Shown here: positions 55,285-64,000 of the stretch, piece after piece
How positions within the stretch are numbered: the stretch's first letter is position 1
How the letters are laid out: every line of letters starts with the position of its first letter
Source of the DNA: Serendipita indica DSM 11827
Taxonomy: Eukaryota; Basidiomycota; Agaricomycetes; Sebacinales; Serendipitaceae
Assembly (NCBI GenBank): GCA_910890315.1
Contig: CAJVGD010000002.1
Location: 2,356,001-2,420,000 of the forward strand
Direction of reading: 5' to 3'
Length of the DNA: 64,000 nt
Translations under genes and position numbers: made by a program
The notes under the pieces: model-generated
The model's database searches: none
What the model saw: the letters and a program-made list of their open reading frames with translations, nothing else
What the model was told of the DNA's origin: nothing

Positions 55285-58179
55285 CTAATCACAAAAAGGC
55301 GTCGCGGTGACAGACGTGATCGCGCTGACGAGTTGACAGACTCTTGGCCAGCCCGTCCGCATCAGCAGACACGTCTTCCTGATTAGATACACCGAGGCTG
55401 TACGCTTAGACAGCAATTTGGTCAGCGACTCCTTACGTCCGAACACAATATCGCTCACCTCGGCGCGACCGTCGGCCTGCTCAGGGACAAGACCCGCAAC
55501 AATCACCCGTAGACCGAGAGATTGGCCTTCGAATAGGACGTCTACGCGGGTCAAAGAGTCGTGCACGTGGACAAGCCCAGCATCCCAAAAGGGTATCTAT
55601 CCCGCCCTCCCTCCTTTCGGGAGTTTCATACCAAGCCAATGCTCGTCATGAGCAACCGCATTCCAAGAGTTTCGTAAGGCGTACAAAGGTTTCGGCATCA
55701 AGGACGCCGTGTGCGCAGCCCGACGCCGTACTAAGAAGGGTAGGCCGGGAGATTGAAACAGTAATGGTCGATTCTATATCCATATGACTGGTCTGCTCGT
55801 CGACGCGAGCTCGATTCGTAAGCACGCAGAGTCGGTCACGCGTTGATGGCCAGGAAAAGTGTGGGGTCGGATTCTCACGACGCTGGCCGAACCCGCCAGG
55901 CCTGTGCGTTGACACGTCAGGAGAGGTCGGGAATGTCGATCGAATCGACCATTCTTCATCTTGGATAAGACGTTTGTGTAGAGATTGTATGTTGGGCGGT
56001 GCAGAACGCGAAGCGTATTACTGTCCATCTTGTTCGCTTGATTTCTATTCGTTCAGGGAAAGGACCAAAGATATTCTCTTGTCTGACTGTGCAGGGGCTC
56101 TGTCGCGATCAAGTTAATGGTCGAGCAAAGGTTTACCAATTCTACGTGACGAGCACATTGAAAGATACCAAGCATAGTTTTGAGGGGAGGTGAATGGAGG
56201 GCGAAAATATAGTGGGGCTGCAGTTTGATGGGGCCTGAGAGATCATTGGCCTACGTTGATAGAGGCCAAGCCCAGGCGTGCGGTGCCGCCTCTGAGACCA
56301 TAGTCGTTTAGTGCTTCTATTGCGGTCAGGTGCTCCACAGAAAATTGTGGTTCCCTTCATGGAGGTGGAACGATGGAACCACTTGTTCGTGGGGCAATCT
56401 CGAGAAACAATCGACGCACTCCGCGGGTTCAGGCGCAGACTTGCTGGCAGGAAACTGGTCACCTGTAGATAGTGGTGACTCCCAGATCATCCTCACGCCC
56501 GTCGGGATAGGGACCGTGAAGAAGCGCTGTTATGATTATCCCTGTGAGTGCGATATGGGAGAAAGATCAGAATCTCTCTGGGAGAAAAAAGTAGAGCTTA
56601 GAGCTTCGATCAGTTTGCCAATTGTCGAGGTACGGCCAATCACCGGCGAGAAGAAGCTGGAATCCTGGAGGAAAAGGGCCATGCGACCGGCGATGGCATA
56701 CTAAGCGAATAATGTCAAACGCCTTGGAAGATACGTAGAAGATGGTTTTCTCACTTGGAGGCTGCGTATGGGGCCAGCTACTTTGCAATCTCTTGCGGTA
56801 CTCCCTCATGGGCGCCACGAGTTTGCCTTGCATCTCGAGTATCATAAACATTGATGCGCCGAAAACGACTGTAAGCAGTATTCATCATTGAGCGACGTGC
56901 GCCCTGGCGATGAGAACTCGGGATGGGAAATGGCTGATACTATAGGTTGCTGGCGTACAAATGTGAGTATCTGTTCATCTGTCATTGTATCTGACAGCGA
57001 AGTTGACCCCTGGGAACGAAGTCGACCCAAGTTGGGAAATCGAAGCACTCGATTGGGATCCATGGGCGGGACGTCGACGTGCGCAACTCGGCGGGCCATT
57101 GAAAAACTCGGCTTGTTCTCATCAGCAGAACGGTGAGCGAGCTGGAGGCCGTCCAGCTTCTTCCATCAAATTCTATCTCTGCCGTGCGAGGATTCTTGGC
57201 ATCGAACAAGTTTCGTCAACTCCGCCGTTTGTCAACGAGTCGTAGTAATAGTAGTAGTGGTGGTGGTGGCGTTGGTGTCTGACCAGCATAACGAGTACGG
57301 GGGACCACTTGAAATTCAGAGTCGACGAGCACTCTCTGAGAGCATTGCCATCGTTAATTCCGTTTTCCGGTGGACCTCGAATTGGGCAGGCGCGAGCCAA
57401 CCAAACCAACGGATACTCACCTCCGTCTTGACACCACCCGTCTCCTCTGTCTCGGCTAACTGCTGACTGTCGGCTCCGCACACACCAAGGTGGATTTGTA
57501 TAGTTGTCGGAAACCACCGAGAAAAAGTGAAAACTATTGGACGGAAATCGGAGATTGCACTGTAAAATCGAAACGTAGCAGCAAGCTATTGATGGACCTT
57601 GTCAAATTAATGTGAGAATACATAGAAGAGAACATGAAGCGCCTCGGGTCTTCACCTCGAACATTGCATCAAGCGAGAGGGCATTGCACGAGGAACCTTC
57701 CATCCTCTAACCATCCTCATTGCCCATCTCGGTTGCTTCGGTGCTTGAGACGTCTCAACTATGGACCGGCAATCTAGGGAATTTGCCGTTTACATCACCC
57801 ACACCTCCCCGTATTTGCCTCGTTTGGACTCTCACAATTCGCGGAGCGAGCAAAGCCAGCATTTGACAGAGGTAGACGTATTTCGTCAGATGTAAAAACG
57901 CTCAAATGGCGATGAGGGATCCCCAAATTTGCCTTGTCGACAATGAGCGCCCGTTGATCCGCCAACAGAGTTGCCCTGTGTGTCCGCTCTTTCCCGCCGG
58001 TATACAACTGGGCTATTGAAAAGACAGAGGCGGGTGTGAGCGACCATGGTAATACACTAGAAGGCCAAAACGTACGACAACGACACAATTGTCCAATAGC
58101 CTACGGCGGAGATCTCCTTGACCTGTCTATTGGGCTTGTTCGTTGCTACTGAGTAAATTGAACTCGCCTCCTGTCTCAT
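55285..58179 (-). CDS. Intron-rich gene of unknown function, model approximate
   Basis: A chain of minus-strand exons with normal splice ends can be followed. An ATG at 58179 gives MRQEASSIYSVATNKPNRQV and YWTIVSLS, and a 61-nt intron leads to PVVYRRERADTQGNSVGG. Later exons read APKQPRWAMRMVRGWKVPRA, ISDFRPIVFTFSRWFPTTIQ with IHLGVCGADSQQLAETEE, RVLVDSEFQVVPRTRYAGQT, VPPMDPNRVLRFPNLGRLRS, NVYDTRDARQTRGAHEGVPQ, DEEWSIRSTFPTSPDVSTHR and LTRVDVLFEGQSLGLRVIVA, with a stop at 55285. I do not recognise a family, and these exons may belong to two genes. Exon borders between 55.7 and 57.2 kb are not settled. Confidence 0.4.
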
Positions 58180-58713
58180 ATTTCGTCGTTTCCGTCGCCA
58201 GTTTTAGTAATCTGAGTCCCGACGCCGATGCCGACACCTCGTAGCTGGCATGAACACCGGAGGAGGTACGCTAGTCACATTACTGTAATGAGACAGACAG
58301 ATCTCTGGTAATGCCTGTTAGTGCCCCAAAGCATTGGAGCGAACCCCGCCGAAAGAAGAATGCAACAGGTACGTGATGATAGCAAGGAATAGAGAACAAA
58401 GGATACGAGACGACACAGTAAATTCGTAGGCGATGCCAGTATAGGAAGAAGTGTCAATGTATCGCGAGATGCGAATTCCGAATGGACTCCTTGAACTCAG
58501 TGCTTTGTTCGTGTCCAGGAGAATTGCCTTTGGTAAATGATAACGATAACGATATGACAGGCTTATTCATACTACCGACTCGAACACTGTACGATACTAA
58601 AGGACCAGAGAGAACGTAAATGAGTAGAACAGTCACATTGTGTGCATTGCAATTATCTGTACATCCTATGATAAACATACCAATCAACCCCAGTGTAAAA
58701 AGGGTGTTCAATA
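58180..58713. other. Intergenic region
   Basis: These 534 bp separate the unresolved gene's start from the 3' end of the WLM protease. A minus-strand hydrophobic open frame (58454-58717) lacks support and I treat it as chance. Confidence 0.4.
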
Positions 58714-59823
58714 TCATTGTTCCGTTTCCTCGGCACGAGGGAGGTCATTGCCTTTGGTGCTGCCACACATATCCTCGATCTGCTGTTCTTCCGCCTGCAG
58801 GCGCTTCATTGTTGCTTCGAGAACCTTTGCGCGTCTTTCAGCAGCAGTCAGCGCCGATGAGGATGTCGTTCCATTGCTTCCTCCAAGCACGTGAGCGGTC
58901 ACTGCACTAGCTTCTGCCATCATCTCGTTCCCTACGCTACTTGGCTCATATGTTGAACCCATCATCGAATGAGTATTGGATTTGAGATGCGCTTCCCATT
59001 CGGCAACTTCTCTATTGAGACGAGAGTTCAGGGCTTTGAACTAGAATGCACAGTCAACAAGAGGTGAGCATCAGAAGGCCGTAAGACGCGCACGTTATCA
59101 TCGTGGTCCCCCCATACGTTATGCGTCAGTTCATGACAGAGCACCCTCCTGACTTCACTATAGAGTCTGAACCCGTCGTACCGATCCGTCCTTAGGCGCA
59201 AAAGTATAGATTCTCCAGCGTTTTTATTGAGACCCAGCAGCTCGGGATGTTCGTGTGGAGCGAGTTCGGTCAAAGTACCGACTGAGAACTTGTGCGTCTG
59301 CATGATATGCACGATCGCGGGGTCGGCGGCGAGTCGTTGGAGGAGGCTCTCAGCTTTGGCTGGTTCAGGGAGATGTCGAAGCGGTTCGATACGGTGAAAA
59401 CGGTAGCTCGTCAGAGGTTTCGCTGGCCCAGTCGATCGGACCTAGAAACGACCCAGCCGCATTAGTCTCTGTGAGGCGGTATGCGCGACAACGTACTTTT
59501 GGTCCCGGTTTAGCTGCTCGCGCTTTTAGTATTTCCTCTTTCCGCTCCTTTTGCTTTTCTGCGTCGAGCAACGAATTGATCGTGCTCTCTGGATTCCCGA
59601 GTAAGGTGACCTTCACACCGGTAGTCAGGCCAGCATCTTTGAGACGCGTTGTCGAATCCGAGCTCTTTTTTCCTTTGTACAAAAGCTTCTGTAGATGTGG
59701 GGGGACTGATGTCAGACCCGATAGTTCTGCTTGGAGGTCGGCGAGGGTGGCGTCTTGTCCTAGGTGCAGTGTATACGTTTGCGACCGGTGAGAAACAACT
59801 ATTGAGACAGTCTCTGGATCCAT
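58714..59823 (-). CDS. Ubiquitin-like/WLM metalloprotease, Wss1-related
   Basis: The N-terminus is a ubiquitin-like fold: TYTLHLGQDATLADLQAELS, VPPHLQKLLYKGKKSSDSTT, LKDAGLTTGVKVTLLGNPES. The WLM protease domain follows: LLQRLAADPAIVHIMQTHKF, SVGTLTELAPHEHPELLGLN and EVRRVLCHELTHNVWGDHDD, with the HExxH zinc motif and third His. Wss1/Spartan-type proteases clear DNA-protein crosslinks or SUMO/ubiquitin conjugates. The C-terminus is a coiled segment (ERRAKVLEATMKRLQAEEQQ). Introns after GPK and after HDDN keep frame. The start is the ATG at 59823, giving MDPETVSIVVSHRSQTY. The PP4 gene is divergent about 100 bp away. Confidence 0.88.
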
Positions 59824-59919
59824 TTGATATGAATTGACGTCGGTGTCGAGGGCAAAGTTGCATCAAGCCGCGTCAGCGACGCCTTTTGAACTCCGCGCTG
59901 ACTAACAGCGCTTGGAAAT

Positions 59920-61229
59920 ATGATTGCAAACTTGGATAAGCGCGTCCCTTTCCTCTTGCAGGTGCTTCGCACGAGTTCTGAACTCTGTTTTCGCGCAGAC
60001 AGATCGAGCAACTCAAGCGATGCGAGACCATTAGTGAGGCAGAGGTCAAACAACTTTGCCTTCAGGCTCGCGAGATTCTCGTTGAAGAAGGAAACGTCCA
60101 ATATGTCGACAGTCCTGTCACTGTGCGTCCCTCTTCCCAGCTGTCGTTGACGTTGTAACCAAGGTTTACGATAGATCTGCGGCGACATCCACGGCCAGTT
60201 TTGGGATCTAATGGAACTCTTTTCGGTTGGAGGAATGTGTCCAGAGACAAACTATCTCTTTATGGGTACGTGCCACCAACCCATACGCATCGTTCTCACC
60301 TGCGTCTAGGAGACTTTGTAGACCGCGGGTTCTTTTCCGTGGAAACATTCTTGCTTTTGCTCGCTTTCAAAGTACGCTACCCGGACAGAATTACCCTTAT
60401 CAGGGGAAACCATGAAAGTCGACAGATCACCCAGGGTGCGCTTATTGACTTACGTGCAGACGAAAACTCACTTACGCCTCGAGTCTACGGGTTTTACGAC
60501 GAGTGTCATCGCAAATATGGATCTAGCACTGTTTGGCGTCACTGTTGTGAAGTTTTCGACTATCTTGCCCTCGCTGCTGTAGTAGACGGTCGCGTCTTTT
60601 GTGTCCACGGCGGACTAAGTCCAAATCTTCAAACTATTGACCAAGTAAGGGCCTGGTCAGAGACCTCATATTCGCCCTAAGCCTTGCTAGATACGCGCAA
60701 TTGATCGGAAACAAGAAGTACCTCATGATGGTGCTATGTGTGATCTTCTTTGGTCTGATCCGGATGGTTAGTTCCCAACAATTGGAAGTGCTCGAAGCTA
60801 ATATCGGGTAGAGATACAAGGCTGGGGTCTATCGCCACGAGGAGCGGGCTTCCTCTTTGGCGGGGACGCTGTCCGTTCGTTTGCACGGATGAATGACATC
60901 GAACTGTTGGCAAGGGCACATCAACTTGCCATGGAGGGCTATAAGCACATGTTTGACAACTTGATTGTGACTGTTTGGAGTGCACCGAACTATTGTTACA
61001 GGTATGGTTTGTCGTGTGATGACCATCATCAGACTCAGATTAACCTCTAGATGCGGAAATGTCGCCTCCATCTTGGAGTTGGACGAGAATCTTCGACAAG
61101 AGTATAAAGTATTCGTGCATGCTCCATCGGTGCGTAGATAAGGAAAGTCGTGAGTGCGCCCCCTGAATTATGCCCTAGGATGCGAGGTCAATCCCAGCTA
61201 AGAGAGCACCACCGGAATACTTTCTGTGA
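59920..61229 (+). CDS. PPH3: Protein phosphatase 4 catalytic subunit
   Basis: This metallophosphatase acts in DNA-damage recovery and other pathways. Signature blocks are [110 protein letters not shown] and [17 protein letters not shown]. The C-terminus [11 protein letters not shown] carries the methylatable Leu typical of the PP2A/PP4 group. PETNYLFMG and [12 protein letters not shown] favour PP4. Seven introns were traced. The first exon is uncertain: the ATG at 59920 gives MIANLDK, but the join to [16 protein letters not shown] could not be made in frame with a normal donor. Confidence 0.9.
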
Positions 61230-61280
61230 GCCGTCCAGATCCTCTGTAGGTAGCATGCATAGAAACTTGGACCCACCCAC

Positions 61281-62280
61281 CATGTCGAGTATTGTCTCCA
61301 TATTTGTCACATCTCCGGATACCCACTCAGAAAGACGTTATGATCTTCACTTGACAGTCGGTCAGCTCAAGGTGCTACCGTTTAGACCGCTATCGCGCAC
61401 TCTAATCTGGAGATCCACCGTAGGCCAAATTAGAGCTCGTTACGGGAATTCCAGCACAGAGCCAATCATTATCCTTATATCGAAATGAGGACGATCAGAC
61501 ACCGATTGCAGTTCTGGACGACGAGAGCAAAGCGCTTGGCTTTTACAGTGTGGCATCGGGGCAATTTCTCAAAGTGCGCTCATTCAGATGACGTCAATAC
61601 GATCTTATATCTTTCAAGGTTCGAGATACCAATCCTAATGCCTCGATGAGCGGCCAGTTTACCGACGTCTCGCAAGTGGAAAAGTTTGACCTTACCAAGG
61701 ACGAGTACGAGCGTCGCACAGGTATCTACATTTCACGTCCCATAATCGTTTAGTGAGACATGGGCAGACACTGTCAAGTCGTACATCGAGAAACATCAGA
61801 TGGGACGCTTTGCACCCAAGACCGATTCACCAGCGACACCAACTCTCGCAGAGATCTCTGCGCAGTACCCAATAGGATCCAGGTGCGAAGTCGCTACGGA
61901 CGCTGGTCCAAAGTATCGGGGGACAATTCGCTTCGTTGGAGAGACAGAGTTTGGAAATAAAACGGGAGTCTGGATTGGAGTGGAATATGATGAAGCATGG
62001 GGCAAGAATGATGGCTCGTAAGTCGGAGAGTCTATTCTCTAATAACTGTCGTCGCAAAAGCGAGACAAAGCAAGGCCCATTCAAAAGTGCCTTGATTACT
62101 TTTGGCTGGCTTTTGCGACTGTCTGGCAAGGCCTGGTCTGACCAAGCTTGCAGTGTGGAGGGCAAGCGTTACTTTACATGCCCACCAGCAAAAGGAGCAT
62201 TCGCTCGACCCAAAAAGGTCACAGTAGGTGACTTTCCACCAGAGGACCTCGGACTGGACGATGAGGACGAGGAGCTTTGA
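61281..62280 (+). CDS. ALF1: Tubulin-folding cofactor B
   Basis: Cofactor B binds alpha-tubulin during dimer assembly. The N-terminal ubiquitin-like domain reads [40 protein letters not shown] and [17 protein letters not shown] linker with [15 protein letters not shown] and [14 protein letters not shown] follows. The C-terminal CAP-Gly domain is [40 protein letters not shown] then [20 protein letters not shown]. The end is acidic (GLDDEDEEL). Joining AKLELVTG requires the acceptor at CCGTAG rather than the nearer AATTAG. The start at 61281 is only 51 bp after the PP4 stop. Confidence 0.92.
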
Positions 62281-62697
62281 GATGGAGAAACGTAGGAACA
62301 GCACGTTGGCAATAATAAAACGTGTATCACTTACTCGCCAGTCGTCTGAGATCCTTGGGTAATCGGTGGCAGGTGCCCCAACGCCCCTGTTTTCAAACGG
62401 CGCAGCCAGTCTTCCTCTAGCTGGTAGTGAAGCGAGATATTCTGGATTTTACTGCATGTAAAGCTATGGCTGAATGAGATCTCTTTAGTTATGTCGGCGC
62501 GGTGAGCTTAGGAAGCGGACTTGTGAATGAAAAGAACTTGATCTCCTCCTCGTCGCGGCTTGTTTCCTCGCGGTTGCAACAATCTATAAGGACGACATAT
62601 TCTCCCCTATATAGCTTTATAGAACACTCTCGTACCCACCTCCGACCTCCTGCATCTAGTCCAGCCCCTTCTTAGCGTACGCAACCTCAGCCAGGTG
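62281..62697. promoter_or_regulatory. Intergenic region before the BAH-PHD gene
   Basis: These 417 bp contain a TATATAGC-like sequence near 62612 and C/T-rich sequence before 62698. No gene is seen. Confidence 0.4.
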
Positions 62698-64000
62698 ATG
62701 GCGACGATTACAGAAGGCGTTCTCAAAAGCGGAGAAAAGGTGTTTGTAAATGGTACGTATCGGTTTCATATTTCCCTTTGATATTCCATGGTGGTTATGG
62801 CCTGACGCCTGACGGCGGACACGGCCCCCTGGGTCCCATGTCAAGAAGGAGACACTGATATCTTTGATGATATAGACTACGTATACGCGGCCGCAGCTTG
62901 GGAGAGGCGTGATCCAGTCCCATACTCCATTGGCCGCATAATCGAGTTTATCCCACCCGAGGACCCGGCAAATGCACCCATGGTCAGAAGCAATGGTCGG
63001 CCAAAGGAAATTGGTCTCCGAGTTCGTATGGCGTGGTTCTATCGTCCACAAGACGTGCAAGACAAGGGTGTTGGTGACCATCGCCTGCTTCTCGCCGCTC
63101 TCTTCTCTGAGATTGTACCCTTCTCCAATGTTCGGGGCAAGTGCATCGTTCGCCACAAAGACAAAATCGCGGATCTAGCAGCGTACAAGAAAAAGGATGA
63201 CCGATTTTATTTTCATCAGCTATTTGATCCTTTCACCAAAGACCAATATGAAGTGATACCCTCTACGGACATTCATAACCGTACGTCTCATTGGTTGAGT
63301 TTTGTTCATCTCTCATCCACGTATTAGTCCCCAGCCATATCAAAGAGGTTCTAGTCTCACGTTACGAATTTGTCGTATGTGAACGCGAGGCAGTTCCAGA
63401 CCTCCAGGACAATCTTCGTCTCTGCGAAACATGCGGAGACTGGTGCCCAGGGTACGCTGGTGTTTTCCGCAATGGTGCCATCTGACTTACCTCCTGTGCA
63501 GCCCAGAATCAGTGATGTGTGAACTCTGCAAGAAGCACTATCATATGGAATGCGTCAATCCCCCTCTCCTTGCCAAACCAAGTCGCGGTTATGGATGGTC
63601 TTGCGCAAGCTGCAACAACAAGCGAGACAGCAATGAAGTTGATGTGGGCACGAGTAAGATCAGGCAAACTAGAGACTTGGCTCTCGCACTCGCAAAGGCT
63701 CGTGCAAAATCGAAGCCCAGCCCAAAGTCGGAAGAGGAGCCTGAAAAGTTTTGGAAAGGCTGGAATTTCCGCTATTTCGGGTATGTCTCATCGGATGACA
63801 ATGCGCTTTTCTAAATACCTCTAGGCAATATACCGTTGCAGAGGATACCTTGGGTCAGTGTTCATCAGAGCATCATCAAATCTATTAACGGCTTGCAGAT
63901 CCGGACGATATGATTTATGTGCGAGCTCCCACGAGGATAGGTCCAAAGTTTCAAGTCGTTCCACCACCCCTACCGGAGGGCCCAAACAGTACGTACTCGT
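62698..64000 (+). CDS. BAH and PHD-finger chromatin protein, 3' partial
   Basis: A short first exon MATITEGVLKSGEKVFVN precedes a BAH domain: DYVYAAAAWERRDPVPYSIG, RIIEFIPPEDPANAP, EIGLRVRMAWFYRPQDVQD and LLAALFSEIVPFSNVRGKCI. A PHD finger follows with the Cys/His series LCETCGDWCP, MCELCKKHYHMECVNPPLLA and GWSCASC. Downstream are ALAKARAKSKPSPKSEEE and KFWKGWNFRYFGQYTVAEDT, and the frame stays open through the last exon to the window edge. The order BAH-PHD resembles Snt2-type chromatin readers, which also carry ELM2/SANT and further PHD domains that would lie outside the window. Confidence 0.85.

Noticed and set aside
57240-57275. Short GTAGTA/GGTGGT simple repeat
   Set aside because: Short and imperfect; it falls in a Pro/Leu-coding stretch of the unresolved gene and is not remarkable by itself.
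1-64000. Search for LTR elements, LINEs, CRISPR arrays and rRNA genes
   Set aside because: No reverse transcriptase, integrase or long direct repeats were noticed; CRISPR is not expected in a fungus; no rRNA sequence recognised.

Overview
The window is nuclear DNA of a filamentous basidiomycete, most likely an Agaricomycete. A Rhizoctonia/Ceratobasidiaceae-type genome is my best guess, but that is inference. Genes are packed on both strands and cut by many 45-65-nt introns with GT..AG ends. The gene content is typical of the group: AA9 polysaccharide monooxygenase, WSC-domain copper radical oxidase, LaeA-like methyltransferases and a Stealth-type glycan phosphotransferase. A tRNA-Asn gene with a tiny intron is present. 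I recognised no LTR element, Polinton or other virus-like copy.

Layout. 1-6.1 kb (+): the 3' end of a coiled-coil protein, a Stealth/xylosylphosphotransferase-like protein and NADP isocitrate dehydrogenase. 6.2-9.7 kb: seipin (+), dihydrofolate reductase (-), tRNA-Asn (+) and a membrane-anchored J-domain protein (-). 10.1-14.2 kb (+): two tandem SAM methyltransferase paralogues. 14.3-25.3 kb: an ankyrin-PH-OSBP protein (+), a large SH3-like/TBC RabGAP (-) and an LYR-motif protein (-). 25.6-36.8 kb (all -): a secreted AA9 monooxygenase, an unknown protein and a copper radical oxidase with seven WSC modules. A nearly perfect 214-bp inverted repeat lies upstream of the AA9 gene. 37.1-44.8 kb: housekeeping genes in very tight divergent pairs, namely Bfr2/AATF against Rvs161, and an unknown helical protein against SmB, followed by Shr3. 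44.9-49.1 kb (+): a SET-domain methyltransferase whose 5' part is interrupted by about 1.1 kb of foreign-looking sequence. 50-58 kb: poorly resolved, with a low-complexity Ser/Gln-rich gene and several multi-exon open stretches of unknown function. 58.7-64 kb: a ubiquitin-like/WLM metalloprotease (-), PP4 catalytic subunit (+), tubulin cofactor B (+) and the start of a BAH-PHD protein (+).

Functional links. The AA9 enzyme and the copper radical oxidase are both secreted copper enzymes. The oxidase makes H2O2, which AA9 enzymes can use as co-substrate, so the pair makes sense for attack on plant cell walls. Seipin and the OSBP protein both act at ER membrane contacts. Most other genes are independent housekeeping functions. 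The most notable structural points are two GC-AG introns, a 6-nt micro-exon, an intron directly after a start codon, divergent start codons 27 and 46 bp apart, an OSBP protein with an altered fingerprint, and a TBC domain without its glutamine finger.
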